A stretch of 64,000 nt of DNA from Flavobacterium fontis (GCF_900129405.1 NZ_FQVQ01000015.1:16920-80919); one strand, 5' to 3'. Positions 17,368 to 26,859 are shown, numbered from the stretch's first letter. The notes: generated by a model from the sequence alone, not told the origin. Program-made: numbers and translations.

Positions 17368-18471
17368 TTAAGGCGAAGGATTTGAATTTACTGCAGGCTC
17401 ATTTGGCGTTACTACAGCGACAGTATCTTGGATTACAGTTCGCGGTTGACGCGTAGCGGTGGGTTGCACAGGAAGGTAAACTTCGGTCATCCATTGGGAA
17501 GGGTGGGGCGTGTCTTCCCCATTTTTGCGGTATATTTCAATTACATTCAAATGGGTTAATCGCGCCCATTTTTTGGTGTTAATGTATTGAATCCCTTTAT
17601 TCCACGCCTTTTGTAAATGCGAATAATCGCCTTTCAATTGCACGCGTAACGCTTTGAATGGTGGAAGCACTCCAAATGCAATATCACTGCCCTCCTCAAT
17701 GGCAATGGTGTCCTTTACGGGAATGCATACCGAATAATCCACAACACGGGCTTCTTTGTCCCATTTGTGATAGATGATAAAAGGTTTTCCGGTAGTTTGA
17801 ACGGCATTTTTTTTGAAAAACCATTGCATTTTAGGCAAGGTTGTTTTGATACTTCGGGTTAGATTTTTTGCTTTACACCGCACAAATTGTTTCAAATAAA
17901 ACACACGCGGTTGATTGACCAATCCCATCACTTTGACTTGAAACGTCTTTAACTCTCGCGAAATACTTTTCTCTAAACCTACCAAAGTCCTTTCGTATAA
18001 ATTACCCATTGACGATTGCACTCCTCCTTGAAAAAAGGCTTTGATTTTTGAATTAAAGTCCAAGGTTCCTTTGGCTGTTAATTGAACTTTTGTACCGCCC
18101 AAGGTATCTTTAAATTGCCAGGTATAATGGGTAAGTTGACCGTTTTCATCGCTCACATAGCGCAATAATTCGGCATCTTTGTATTCTAGCGTTTTTAAAT
18201 TTCCATCCCGACTTCCCGTCCACTCGGCATGCGCATTTTTACCCGATGAACTTTCGGGATATTTAAATTGTGTTCCTTGATGTTCTACTATCCAAGCGGC
18301 AAAGGTTTCCCAATTACGCAAATCATTGACATAATCAAATACGACAGCGCGTTTGTTTTTGATGTAAAGACTTTTCGTTACAGAATAAGAGGGCTTTTGG
18401 GTGGCAACAAAAACTGCAGTGCCCAATAAAAAGAGTAAGGCAATAAAAAATAAGTAGCGTAAAATCTTCAT
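17368..18471 (-). CDS. SRPBCC plus GyrI-like effector-binding domain protein
   Basis: A 367-residue protein with an N-terminal membrane segment (residues 4-24). A SRPBCC/polyketide-cyclase domain follows (about 30-170, beginning VTKSLYIKNKRAVVFDYVND), then a GyrI-like small-molecule-binding domain (about 190-345). A Pro/Thr-rich tail ends it. Such fusions are common in Flavobacteria and lack the DNA-binding part of AraC activators. It probably binds a hydrophobic ligand at the membrane. The substrate is unknown. Confidence 0.82.
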   Translation of the reverse strand: MKILRYLFFIALLFLLGTAVFVATQKPSYSVTKSLYIKNKRAVVFDYVNDLRNWETFAAWIVEHQGTQFKYPESSSGKNAHAEWTGSRDGNLKTLEYKDAELLRYVSDENGQLTHYTWQFKDTLGGTKVQLTAKGTLDFNSKIKAFFQGGVQSSMGNLYERTLVGLEKSISRELKTFQVKVMGLVNQPRVFYLKQFVRCKAKNLTRSIKTTLPKMQWFFKKNAVQTTGKPFIIYHKWDKEARVVDYSVCIPVKDTIAIEEGSDIAFGVLPPFKALRVQLKGDYSHLQKAWNKGIQYINTKKWARLTHLNVIEIYRKNGEDTPHPSQWMTEVYLPVQPTATRQPRTVIQDTVAVVTPNEPAVNSNPSP

Positions 18472-18516
18472 AACCGCAGCTTAGGTGGGTAAAGGTATGA
18501 AAATTAATAGGTCTTC

Positions 18517-18705
18517 TTAATGCTTTGTTGCAAATTTTATGACAAATAAAAGGGCAATAAAGGCAAAAAAGGCAATCAAAATCTTATAATTTCCTTTATA
18601 AAAAAGTTGATGCAGTGCTTTGTCTTTTCGGTAGGCAATAACCATGGCAATGACAAAAGCAATAACAAAAAAAACCGCAAACACCAATTGTCCTTTTGTA
18701 AACAT
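18517..18705 (-). CDS. Small two-helix membrane protein
   Basis: A 62-residue protein with two membrane segments (about residues 8-25 and 42-58) joined by a basic loop AYRKDKALHQLFYKGNYK. The loop is cytoplasmic by the positive-inside rule. The ATG at 18705 is preferred over an upstream TTG. A perfect -7 element TACCTTTG lies at 18731-18724, 18 bases upstream. Function unknown. Confidence 0.75.
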   Translation of the reverse strand: MFTKGQLVFAVFFVIAFVIAMVIAYRKDKALHQLFYKGNYKILIAFFAFIALLFVIKFATKH

Positions 18706-18723
18706 AGCAAAAATAGTTTTCAA

Positions 18724-18731
18724 CAAAGGTA
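18724..18731 (-). promoter_or_regulatory. Candidate -7 element of the 62-residue gene
   Basis: TACCTTTG on the reverse strand is a perfect TAnnTTTG match with an 18-base gap to the ATG. No -33 TTG recognised. Confidence 0.45.
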
Positions 18732-18779
18732 GGTAATCCGTGGGATTCTTTTTACTTTGTCGTGGTAAAAAAATGAGTT

Positions 18780-19166
18780 ATGCAACGACAATTAGAAGCC
18801 GTAGCTGAATTTCATCAAGCCTTTGGTTTGGGAATTCGCACTACCCCTACAGCCGACCTTGGCGAGTCCACCCATCTTCTTCGATTTAATTTAATGAAAG
18901 AGGAAAATGAAGAGTATTGGGAGGCAGTACAAAACAAGGATTTAACTGAGATCGCCGATGCTTTGGGTGATATGCTTTATATTTTATGTGGAACCCTACT
19001 GGAGCATGGGTTGCAGCATAAAATTGAAGCGGTTTTTGAAGAGATCCAACGCAGTAATATGAGTAAATTAGGAGCCGATGGTAAACCCGTGTACCGCGAA
19101 GATGGTAAAGTCATGAAAGGACCCAACTATTTCAAACCTGATGTAGCCAAAATACTCGAACGCTAA
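18780..19166 (+). CDS. MazG-like/PRA-PH-like nucleotide pyrophosphohydrolase
   Basis: A 128-residue all-alpha NTP pyrophosphatase. The metal-binding pattern EENEEYWEA ... EIADALGDMLYIL (ExxE...ExxD) is complete. The C-terminal SNMSKLGADGKPVYREDGKVMKG is typical of the PRA-PH-like subgroup (PF01503). It probably hydrolyses a non-canonical or excess nucleotide. The substrate is unknown. Confidence 0.88.
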   Translation: MQRQLEAVAEFHQAFGLGIRTTPTADLGESTHLLRFNLMKEENEEYWEAVQNKDLTEIADALGDMLYILCGTLLEHGLQHKIEAVFEEIQRSNMSKLGADGKPVYREDGKVMKGPNYFKPDVAKILER

Positions 19167-19180
19167 TTTGACGTAAATCC

Positions 19181-19381
19181 ATGCGACTCCCGTTTTATCT
19201 CATTCTCCTCATTACTGGATTTATTCTCCTGCGGTTGGTTTACGTGGTTCGAGGATATCGCCGCTACAAGCGTTCGGGGCAGTTTCGTTATTTTAGGAAC
19301 GAGCTCCTCTACACGGCACTTTATTTGTGTTTGCTGTTTGGTTTTATTTTTTGGGCACAAGCCAACAATGTTTCTTTTTAA
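19181..19381 (+). CDS. Small membrane protein, unknown function
   Basis: A 66-residue protein with two hydrophobic segments (about residues 4-22 and 44-60) and a very basic middle (VVRGYRRYKRSGQFRYFRNE). It sits between the pyrophosphohydrolase and a lipoprotein gene, with 14- and 5-base gaps, which supports a three-gene unit. Confidence 0.7.
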   Translation: MRLPFYLILLITGFILLRLVYVVRGYRRYKRSGQFRYFRNELLYTALYLCLLFGFIFWAQANNVSF

Positions 19382-19386
19382 AGAGT

Positions 19387-20157
19387 ATGCGAATTCATGT
19401 TTTTTTTGGGGTACTACTGCTATGTTTCGGGTGTAAAGAACCTCCGAAAGAAGTGGCTGCACCCCAGAAAGAGATACTACTGCTTGCACGCCACGAATCG
19501 GGAAATATCGTAGAATACCGACACGAATTGAAATGGTATACGGACAGCACATTTGAATACAATTCTAAAGCCAAAGATCACGGGCACACCAAATACGAAA
19601 AGTTTGAAGGGAAAGCCTACCTCCAATCGGATACACTCCATTTTAGTCGAAAAGACATGAATGGATCGGGCGGTAAAGCGGTTTTCAAAAATGGGATGCT
19701 GGAGTTTGTGGGAGAAACACAAAATTTCCGGTTGGATGTACTTCAAAACAAAACGGCCCTACGTTCGCTTATCGACCTACATCCTTTTCCTGATTATGCT
19801 GTTTTTACCTATTCGCCCAAAAAAAAGGACCGAAATACACCCTATGATTTAAGTGAAGAAGAGTTTGAACGGGTGCGTGAGTTGATTGCTTGTGTTTTTG
19901 ACGAACAAAAAGACGTAGTAAAACCGTCAAACGATTATGTTAAACAATGCATTCCCTACCGTAACCGCAAAGGCGACCTTGAAGTACGTGTCTATTTGCA
20001 TTGTAAGAACGCTCTAGACCCTAGCGCTTTTCGTTACCAACCCCTAATTCTCAGGGATGTTGGAAATTGTAGCGTGACTTTTGTACTGTCGTTTAAAGCA
20101 AATTATTACGTGGATTTTAAAGTTGCCGATACCCCTGAAATCCCTGCAGAAAAATAA
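19387..20157 (+). CDS. Lipoprotein, unknown function
   Basis: A 256-residue exported protein with lipobox LLCFGC near residue 15. The mature part is beta-rich and charged with no recognised motif. The ATG at 19387, 5 bases after the previous stop, gives a standard lipoprotein signal peptide. Confidence 0.75.
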   Translation: MRIHVFFGVLLLCFGCKEPPKEVAAPQKEILLLARHESGNIVEYRHELKWYTDSTFEYNSKAKDHGHTKYEKFEGKAYLQSDTLHFSRKDMNGSGGKAVFKNGMLEFVGETQNFRLDVLQNKTALRSLIDLHPFPDYAVFTYSPKKKDRNTPYDLSEEEFERVRELIACVFDEQKDVVKPSNDYVKQCIPYRNRKGDLEVRVYLHCKNALDPSAFRYQPLILRDVGNCSVTFVLSFKANYYVDFKVADTPEIPAEK

Positions 20158-20166
20158 GTCTGTGCA

Positions 20167-20745
20167 TTAACTTTTTTCCCGTGAAAGAAATGCCTTGGCC
20201 AATTCCATTTTTTCGGTATCCCATTCGATATTTTCAATGTGATGGGTAATGCCATCTTTGGTTTGTAGCGTTATCGAATCGCCATCGACTTCAAAATGCA
20301 ATATACTGTCCTGCGGTAAGGTGTTGGAAAAAGTAGTTCCCACAATCAACAAACCGTCTCTCTCCCAACGAAGATAGGTGTTGTTGGGTTTTTCAAAAGC
20401 ATTCGTTATCAATACGAAAGCAAAAAACACACTCACTGTTTCCAAATGATAGGATTGTTCAAAAAAATGCAATCCCAAGCCGGTAAAAATTAATAAAGCA
20501 ATACCTGCTACCAAACTTAACGATAGAATCGAATGGTGTGTTTGTCTTGGAATGATAAAGGTATTTGCATCAGGTAATGACGGGAACCAAATCGGGACAA
20601 CAAAAAAAGCCACGTTGTAAAGGATGGTGAGCATATAACTCAGGGTAAAACAGACTTCTATTTTCCAATAAAACCCACAGAATAAAGTGATGCTTTGAAG
20701 TAAAAAAGCACAAATTTTAAGTACAAAGGGTAGGGGATAGTTCAT
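20167..20745 (-). CDS. Four-helix membrane protein, unknown function
   Basis: A 192-residue protein with four membrane segments in the first 120 residues and a short soluble C-terminal domain (about 130-192) with two beta-hairpin-like stretches. No motif recognised. Convergent with the upstream lipoprotein gene, with a 9-base gap. Confidence 0.72.
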   Translation of the reverse strand: MNYPLPFVLKICAFLLQSITLFCGFYWKIEVCFTLSYMLTILYNVAFFVVPIWFPSLPDANTFIIPRQTHHSILSLSLVAGIALLIFTGLGLHFFEQSYHLETVSVFFAFVLITNAFEKPNNTYLRWERDGLLIVGTTFSNTLPQDSILHFEVDGDSITLQTKDGITHHIENIEWDTEKMELAKAFLSREKS

Positions 20746-20764
20746 ATCGGTTGAATGTAAAGCA

Positions 20765-21262
20765 TTAGTTAAGGATTAATTGGACAAAAACACTGTGCAG
20801 CCAACGGTCAAATTTGAATCCGGTTTCCTTGAGAATACCTTTTACTTCAAATCCCATACGTTCATGAAAAGCAATACTTGCCGTATTTTCAGCATCAATA
20901 ACACCAATCATCGTATGAAATCCGTTGGTTCTTGCTGAGGAAATCAAAGTGGATAGGAGCGCTTTGCCAATTCCTTTCCCTTGCCAATCTGGATGGGTGT
21001 AAACAGAGTGTTCTACAGTAAATCGATAGGCTTCACGAAAACGAAATTCGCCATAATAGCCAAAACCAACGACTATATTTCCGTGGGTAGCTACAAAAAT
21101 GGGAAACCCTTTTTGCAATTTTTCATCAAAAAGTGCAACTTGCTGCGCTGCCGTTCGCGGGTTGTAATCATACAATGCTGTGGCATTCAAGATATTGTAA
21201 TTGATGATCTCGAGTAAAGGCTCCACGTCGGAGGCCGTGTAAGGTCGAATCGTAATTTCCAT
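20765..21262 (-). CDS. GNAT N-acetyltransferase, phosphinothricin-acetyltransferase-like
   Basis: A 165-residue acetyltransferase using acetyl-CoA. The pattern matches the Pat/bar branch: IRPYTASDVEPLLEIINYNI at the start, SVYTHPDWQGKGIGKALL (motif A with the Q-x-x-G-x-G/A acetyl-CoA loop) and IDAENTASIAFHERMGFE. The natural substrate is probably a small amine or amino acid. The ATG at 21262 is preferred over the in-frame TTG two codons upstream. Confidence 0.9.
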   Translation of the reverse strand: MEITIRPYTASDVEPLLEIINYNILNATALYDYNPRTAAQQVALFDEKLQKGFPIFVATHGNIVVGFGYYGEFRFREAYRFTVEHSVYTHPDWQGKGIGKALLSTLISSARTNGFHTMIGVIDAENTASIAFHERMGFEVKGILKETGFKFDRWLHSVFVQLILN

Positions 21263-21336
21263 GCCCAAAAATACAAATTAAAAACAGGTATTTCTACGCT
21301 AATTGAACTCCTTTGCATCGCCTAGCTTTGCAGGGT

Positions 21337-21585
21337 ATGACTTTGATAATGCTCCTTATCGAACAAGGCAGTACGGGATTTTTGATTCCCTGTCTGCAAG
21401 ATCAAGGGAGGTTCCTAGGGCCGGCTTTACTGACTTTTGGCTTGGTTCTGGGACTAACCTTGGGCTACTATTTAATCTTTCAATGTCCCAAAACGCATCG
21501 CGATCGCTGTGTTCAATTGCGCCGAATGTTGTTTCTCACGGGAATATTGTTTCTCTTCTTTCTATTTTTTTCAGATACCTTTTAA
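21337..21585 (+). CDS. Small membrane protein (tentative)
   Basis: Reading from the ATG at 21337 gives 82 residues with two or three hydrophobic segments (about 1-22, 27-47 and 61-78) and a basic loop CPKTHRDRCVQLRR. The hydrophobic pattern and the positive loop look real, but nothing is recognised and an overlapping frame is also open. It lies between the acetyltransferase and menD. Confidence 0.5.
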   Translation: MTLIMLLIEQGSTGFLIPCLQDQGRFLGPALLTFGLVLGLTLGYYLIFQCPKTHRDRCVQLRRMLFLTGILFLFFLFFSDTF

Positions 21586-21641
21586 ATACAAACGTCCGTT
21601 ATAATTTTCTCAAAAAGGTTTCCCATTCCTGAAACCCTTTG

Positions 21642-21649
21642 TACCTTTG
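21642..21649 (+). promoter_or_regulatory. Candidate menD -7 element
   Basis: TACCTTTG is a perfect TAnnTTTG match 19 bases upstream of the menD ATG. The -33 position holds TTC, not TTG. Confidence 0.45.
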
Positions 21650-21668
21650 TGGTCCATTTTGAATTACC

Positions 21669-23327
21669 ATGGTTTATCCTAAAATTCCTTTGGCACAATC
21701 GGTTATAGAAATATTCCGGCAGCAAGGGATTCAACATATTGTCATTTCACCGGGTTCGCGTAATGCACCGCTCACGCTCGGTTTTACATTGCAATCCTTT
21801 TTTACCTGTTACAGCATCGCAGATGAACGATCGGCTGCTTTTTTTGCGCTTGGAATGGCGCAACAATTGCAAAAGCCCGTTGCTGTCGTTTGTACTTCGG
21901 GTTCGGCCGTACTTAATTATTATCCCGCTGTAGCAGAAGCCTTTTACAGTCAGATTCCCCTAATTGTCGTTTCCGCCGATCGACCCCCGTCCAAAATTGA
22001 TATCGGTGACGGTCAAACCATTCGTCAAACAAATGTCCTCTCGCAGCATACCGTTTATAATGCCAATTTGACCGAAATGGCTTCAGTGGAAAACGATCGA
22101 CTGATTTATGAAGCTTTAGAAGCCTCTATGACACAAAAAGGTCCTGTGCATTTGAATGTTCCTTTTGAAGAGCCCTTGTACGAAAGGGTTCCTGAGCTTA
22201 CCGTAACCGTGAGTTCGCCTCCCGTAAAAAACAAAGAAGTTGAGGTGCTGGAGTCGTATGTTCCTTTTATAGAGCAATGGAATAAGGCGCAACGCAAATT
22301 GGTTTTGGTGGGTGTTCATACGCCCCATTCCATCGCTACCGAGTTGTTGCAGCAGTTGATGCGCGATCCTTCGGTATTGGTGATGACCGAAACTACATCC
22401 AACCTGCATCATCCCGATTGTATTGATTCGATTGATACCCTGATTACTCCTTTTGAATCTACAGAAAAAGAGGCTTTTCAACCCGATATTCTGCTCACTT
22501 TTGGCGGAATGGTGGTGTCCAAGCGTATCAAAGCGTTGTTGCGAAATTATGCTCCTCAAGCACATTGGCACATAGACCCGCTTCGGGCGTATGACACGTA
22601 TGGATGTTTGACCCATCATTTTAAAACCACACCAAGCCAATGGTTAGCTACTTTTTTACCCCAAACCCAAGCGGTGACAAGTTCGTATCAGGATACTTTT
22701 TTAACCCTACGAAATCATCGCCGTCAAAAAGCCTCGGAGTATCTGGCTGATCTCCCTTTTTGTGATTTAAAAGTTTTTGAAAAACTGTTGCCACACATTC
22801 CTCCATACACGCATTTGCAGGTAAGTAATAGCTCGGCCATTCGCTATGCCCAATTGTTTGCTACCGATACCCGCGTTGAGGTTTTTTGCAATCGCGGGAC
22901 AAGTGGTATCGATGGAAGCACGTCGACTGCGATTGGCGCGGCGGTTGCGAGTGGGGTTCCTACAACATTAATCACAGGGGATATCAGCTTTTTATACGAC
23001 AGCAATGCCTTGTGGAATGCTTATATTCCCAAAACGTTTACTTTAATTGTCATTAACAATGGCGGTGGTGGAATTTTTAGAATTCTCCCGGGTCATGAAG
23101 AAACGCCCACATTTACGACGTATTTTGAAACATCTCATTGTTTTACAGCGCAACATTTGGCAGCGATGTACGGATTAGATTACCATTCAGCTTCCTCCGA
23201 ACCAACGCTTGAAGCCGCATTAGCCACTATTTTTGGGGAACGTGAGCGGCCACAATTACTAGAAATATTTACCCCAACACAACAAAACGATCACTATTTA
23301 CGTACCTTTTTTAAATCTTTGGTTTAA
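21669..23327 (+). CDS. menD: 2-succinyl-5-enolpyruvyl-6-hydroxy-3-cyclohexene-1-carboxylate synthase
   Basis: Thiamine-diphosphate enzyme that adds 2-oxoglutarate-derived succinic semialdehyde to isochorismate in menaquinone synthesis. The 552-residue protein has SPGSRNAPLT near the N-terminus, the central domain, and the ThDP/Mg site GDISFLYDSNAL...VINNGGGGIFRILPG. It is the first of four men genes in this 10-kb stretch. The gene encoding MenF (isochorismate synthase) is not next to it. Confidence 0.97.
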   Translation: MVYPKIPLAQSVIEIFRQQGIQHIVISPGSRNAPLTLGFTLQSFFTCYSIADERSAAFFALGMAQQLQKPVAVVCTSGSAVLNYYPAVAEAFYSQIPLIVVSADRPPSKIDIGDGQTIRQTNVLSQHTVYNANLTEMASVENDRLIYEALEASMTQKGPVHLNVPFEEPLYERVPELTVTVSSPPVKNKEVEVLESYVPFIEQWNKAQRKLVLVGVHTPHSIATELLQQLMRDPSVLVMTETTSNLHHPDCIDSIDTLITPFESTEKEAFQPDILLTFGGMVVSKRIKALLRNYAPQAHWHIDPLRAYDTYGCLTHHFKTTPSQWLATFLPQTQAVTSSYQDTFLTLRNHRRQKASEYLADLPFCDLKVFEKLLPHIPPYTHLQVSNSSAIRYAQLFATDTRVEVFCNRGTSGIDGSTSTAIGAAVASGVPTTLITGDISFLYDSNALWNAYIPKTFTLIVINNGGGGIFRILPGHEETPTFTTYFETSHCFTAQHLAAMYGLDYHSASSEPTLEAALATIFGERERPQLLEIFTPTQQNDHYLRTFFKSLV

Positions 23328-23345
23328 AAATAAAAACCACACCTC

Positions 23346-24173
23346 ATGCAAATCGGAAAGACCAATGAATTGACTATTGCCCGCGAAACCACAGTCGGCT
23401 TATTTTTAACAGACGGCACTTCAGACGTATTATTGCCCAGAAAGTATCAACCCAAAGTGTATGCTGTGGGTGAAACGCTTGAGGTATTTGTCTACTTAGA
23501 CCATATGGAACGCCCTGTGGCGACTACGCTAAAACCGTATGTACATGTCAATCAGTTTGCCCATTTGAAGGTGAATTATATCAATGCTTACGGTGCGTTT
23601 TTGGATTGGGGGTTGGAAAAAGATTTATTTGTTCCATTTCGTGAACAAGCCCAACCCATGGAAACAGGCAAAAGGTATTTGGTATACGTTTTTTTGGATG
23701 AAAAAACCAATCGATTGGTAGCTTCAAGTCGTATTCACCGTTTTGTAAAAGAAACCGATGTTGCCTTGGAACAGGGACAAAAGGTAAATGTGATGATTAC
23801 CCATTTTTCGGATGCCGGTGTCAATGTGATCATCGAGCATCAATACCGCGGGTTAGCATTTCAAAATCAGGTTTTTGATGAAACATTGCGTTTTGGAAAA
23901 ACTTATACGGCCTACGTCAAACAAGTACGTCCTGACGGGAAAGTCGATATTGTTTTTCAACCGATGGGGGAATCGTTAATTGAAGCTGCGGTGCAAAAAA
24001 TTCTTGCCGAACTTCATGCGAATCGTGGCTTTTTGGGATTGCATGACAATTCGCATCCAGAGGACATCAAAACCGTTTTGAAAATGAGCAAGAAAACCTT
24101 CAAGAAAGCCATTGGACAACTTTACAAAGACCGCCGTATTTCTATTGAAGAGCAAGGGATTTTTTTAAAATAA
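23346..24173 (+). CDS. CvfB-like S1 RNA-binding protein
   Basis: A 275-residue protein with an N-terminal S1-like domain, two further S1-type OB folds (HLKVNYINAYGAFLDWGLEKDLFVPFREQ is the clearest) and a C-terminal winged helix (DIKTVLKMSKKTFKKAIGQLYKDRRISIEEQG). This is the CvfB architecture and length. CvfB binds RNA and affects gene expression post-transcriptionally. It follows menD by 18 bases, probably in one transcript. Confidence 0.9.
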   Translation: MQIGKTNELTIARETTVGLFLTDGTSDVLLPRKYQPKVYAVGETLEVFVYLDHMERPVATTLKPYVHVNQFAHLKVNYINAYGAFLDWGLEKDLFVPFREQAQPMETGKRYLVYVFLDEKTNRLVASSRIHRFVKETDVALEQGQKVNVMITHFSDAGVNVIIEHQYRGLAFQNQVFDETLRFGKTYTAYVKQVRPDGKVDIVFQPMGESLIEAAVQKILAELHANRGFLGLHDNSHPEDIKTVLKMSKKTFKKAIGQLYKDRRISIEEQGIFLK

Positions 24174-24232
24174 AATCGTATAAATGAGTGATAAGTTCTG
24201 CACTATTGAACGTAGCTCGATGAAACCTAAAA

Positions 24233-24658
24233 CTACAATATTTCTATTGTAGGATTGATTTTTTTCAGTTCGTGAAGAAAAGTATCCGCGTGTTGTGGCG
24301 ATACGAAAATATCATCAAATTGATTGTAGGTAATAATGAAACCGTTGATGTCTAATGCAGGTTTCAAGGTCACGGGAACAAACAATCCTTTGTGTTTTTT
24401 GATGGATTTGATAGCTCCTACCGGAATCCGTCCCCGGATGGGACCCGAGCGGTAAAACAAAAAGTTTTGTCGCAACACATATCGGGTATCCAACAACACC
24501 CAAACAATAAATCCAACAGTTAGTCCAATAACTAAAGCTGCCATAAAAGGAGTTTCTCCTTCTTGATACGCCATGTAGAGCAGTCCTAACATAGAAGCCA
24601 CCAACAACCAAAGTAGGGAAGTGGTGTAAGCGTTTTTGGTAGAAAAAAAACGGGTCAT
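24233..24658 (-). CDS. Membrane protein with bacterial PH-like domain
   Basis: A 141-residue protein with two membrane segments (about 13-30 and 38-55), then a PH-like domain of the PF06713 type: RYVLRQNFLFYRSGPIRGRIPVGAIKSIKKHKG. Single gene on the reverse strand inside the men region. Function unknown. Confidence 0.82.
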   Translation of the reverse strand: MTRFFSTKNAYTTSLLWLLVASMLGLLYMAYQEGETPFMAALVIGLTVGFIVWVLLDTRYVLRQNFLFYRSGPIRGRIPVGAIKSIKKHKGLFVPVTLKPALDINGFIITYNQFDDIFVSPQHADTFLHELKKINPTIEIL

Positions 24659-24875
24659 ACGATGTAACTTTAGGGTTTAGGGCTTTTTACCCTACAAAAA
24701 TAAAGAAATCCTCTAATGGAAAGCGAAAAAGGGTTAAAAAAATCGTTGTATTTGTTCGGTTTTTATTCGGTGATTTTAACCAAATTTAGGATTTGATTTA
24801 GCGCACTTTTCTCGAGAATAAATGTATTTTTACGTTTTGGTAAATAATGAAGTTAAATAAAAATACAGAAGACCT

Positions 24876-25715
24876 ATGAGTGCCATCGCATGGAAAACGG
24901 TACGTGAATTTGAGGATATTACGTATAAAAAATACAATGGAGTTGCCCGAATTGCTTTTAATCGTCCCAATGTTCGTAATGCTTTTCGTCCAAAAACTAC
25001 AGCCGAATTATTAGAGGCGTTTCACGACGCTCAGGAAGATACCTCAATTGGGGTTGTACTTTTGTCGGCGGAAGGACCTTCGACCAAAGACGGAATTTGG
25101 TCGTTTTGCTCTGGAGGAGATCAAAAATCACGCGGCCATCAAGGCTATGTAGGGGATGATGGGTACCATCGCTTGAATATTTTAGATGTACAGCGAATGA
25201 TTCGGTTTATGCCCAAAGTTGTCATCGCTGTGGTTCCCGGATGGGCCGTGGGAGGCGGACATAGTTTGCATGTGGTGTGCGATATGACATTGGCCAGTAA
25301 AGAACACGCCATTTTTAAACAAACCGATGCCGATGTGACCAGTTTTGACGGCGGATATGGTTCGGCGTATCTCGCTAAAATGGTTGGCCAAAAGAAAGCG
25401 CGGGAAATCTTTTTCTTGGGTCGGAACTACTCCGCGCAAGAAGCTTTTGAAATGGGCATGGTGAATGCGGTTGTCCCTCATGAGGCGTTGGAACAAACGG
25501 CGTATGAATGGGCGCAAGAAATTTTAGCCAAATCACCAACGGCCATCAAAATGCTAAAATTTGCCATGAATCTTACCGACGATGGTATGGTGGGACAACA
25601 AGTTTTTGCCGGAGAAGCTACCCGTTTGGCCTACATGACCGACGAAGCCAAAGAGGGTAGAGATGCTTTCCTTGAAAAGCGAAAACCGAATTTCGAGAAA
25701 AAATGGTTGCCATAA
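24876..25715 (+). CDS. menB: 1,4-dihydroxy-2-naphthoyl-CoA synthase
   Basis: Crotonase-fold enzyme that closes the second ring in menaquinone synthesis. The 279-residue protein shows FNRPNVRNAFRPKT, FCSGGDQKSRG, VVPGWAVGGGHSLHVVCDM (oxyanion hole) and TSFDGGYGSAYLAKMVG, all diagnostic of MenB rather than general enoyl-CoA hydratases. It has its own upstream region of about 200 AT-rich bases and is followed by an outer-membrane-type protein. Confidence 0.97.
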   Translation: MSAIAWKTVREFEDITYKKYNGVARIAFNRPNVRNAFRPKTTAELLEAFHDAQEDTSIGVVLLSAEGPSTKDGIWSFCSGGDQKSRGHQGYVGDDGYHRLNILDVQRMIRFMPKVVIAVVPGWAVGGGHSLHVVCDMTLASKEHAIFKQTDADVTSFDGGYGSAYLAKMVGQKKAREIFFLGRNYSAQEAFEMGMVNAVVPHEALEQTAYEWAQEILAKSPTAIKMLKFAMNLTDDGMVGQQVFAGEATRLAYMTDEAKEGRDAFLEKRKPNFEKKWLP

Positions 25716-25727
25716 AATCAGCGCATT

Positions 25728-26333
25728 ATGTTTCGTTATATAAAGTATAGTTTGTTTTTTATCGTGGGTGTTTTACATGCCCAAGAGGACATAAAAACCA
25801 TAGAAAAACCGTGGCGCGTTGGGCTGCATTATGTGGGAAATATTCGCAATGAAAATGTGTTTAGTGCGAGTTACAACGGCGTTTTGGGTGTAGACGTTTC
25901 TTATGTTTTTGCCCAAACACAAGGCGTCGATTTTCGTGCTGCCATTGATTTACATTTTTTATCGGGTCGTGATGCCGATCGAACCTTTACACGATGGGCC
26001 GTCAACGATATGGTGATGCTAAATCCCACCCTTGGGGCATCGTTTAAACTGAGTAGTAAGTTTCGTCCGTATGCTCATATTGGCGTCGCCCTTTTTAAAA
26101 TCAAGTCCGAAATTCCTCGTTCCAGCTTGCAATTGAATGATCCGTTTGACCCTGTATTTACGCCGGGTGCTACCTTGGAACAGTCCAAAAGTTTTCATGC
26201 GCTAACGTTACAAGCGGGTTGGGAATGGATTCTTTTTTCGGACGTGCAAATGCGCATGGGGTATACCTATTTACCTATTGAAAATAATGTAAATGGTCAT
26301 TTGTTAACTTTCGGCTTGGGGTACCGATTATAA
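25728..26333 (+). CDS. Probable outer membrane beta-barrel protein
   Basis: A 201-residue protein with a signal peptide (ending VLHAQ) and alternating beta-strand pattern, ending in an aromatic-poor but typical strand (LLTFGLGYRL). The small-barrel architecture is common in Bacteroidetes. It starts 12 bases after menB and 10 bases before the PH-domain pair. No specific family is recognised. Confidence 0.72.
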   Translation: MFRYIKYSLFFIVGVLHAQEDIKTIEKPWRVGLHYVGNIRNENVFSASYNGVLGVDVSYVFAQTQGVDFRAAIDLHFLSGRDADRTFTRWAVNDMVMLNPTLGASFKLSSKFRPYAHIGVALFKIKSEIPRSSLQLNDPFDPVFTPGATLEQSKSFHALTLQAGWEWILFSDVQMRMGYTYLPIENNVNGHLLTFGLGYRL

Positions 26334-26343
26334 ACTATGTTGT

Positions 26344-26859
26344 ATGGAATTTACCAATGAACCTTTAACCATTGAGCAGCTCCCACAATTTGAGCACGTT
26401 CCTTTGCAACCCCTGCAGGCTTCGTATGCCAAAGTCGTTGCGCTCCAAGCATTAGGTTTTGATTTGGTTCTTTTGCTTGTGGCTTGTTTTGTTTATGCCA
26501 AAGCCGATGACTTTTCATCGATGGAAGCCCTTGTTTTTTGGGGCGGGAGCTTGCTATGCATCGGATTGGTTGCGGTTATGATGTATATTAGTTATCGAAA
26601 AAAAGCGTATGCCTTTCGTGAACATGATGTACTTTTTCAATACGGAATTATTTCGACCAACACCAAAATCATTCCCTACAACCGCGTGCAACACGTGGCC
26701 TTACACGAAGGGTTTTTGTCGCGAAATTTCGGGTTGGCACAAGTCGAAATTTATACTGCTGGCGTCCATGGAGGCGATATCAAGATTCCTGGAATTTTGA
26801 AAGAAGATGCCGAACGGATTAAGCAATTGTTGATGGGTAAAATTCAAAAAGAACTCTGA
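26344..26859 (+). CDS. PH-domain membrane protein (YdbS-like)
   Basis: A 171-residue protein with two membrane segments (about 35-55 and 63-83), then a bPH_2 domain (FREHDVLFQYGIISTNTKIIPYNRVQHVALHEGFLSRNFGLAQVEI, given here as a continuous block only by its key residues Y/GI, IPYNRVQ and GLAQVEI). YdbS/YdbT pairs are found in many bacteria. Their role is unclear and may concern membrane integrity. Its stop overlaps the next gene's ATG by one base (TGATG). Confidence 0.88.
   Translation: MEFTNEPLTIEQLPQFEHVPLQPLQASYAKVVALQALGFDLVLLLVACFVYAKADDFSSMEALVFWGGSLLCIGLVAVMMYISYRKKAYAFREHDVLFQYGIISTNTKIIPYNRVQHVALHEGFLSRNFGLAQVEIYTAGVHGGDIKIPGILKEDAERIKQLLMGKIQKEL

Noticed and set aside
21303..21632. 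Longer overlapping frame at the small membrane protein before menD
   Set aside because: Its translation has no hydrophobic pattern or recognisable motif, whereas the ATG-started frame at 21337 has membrane segments and a positive loop.
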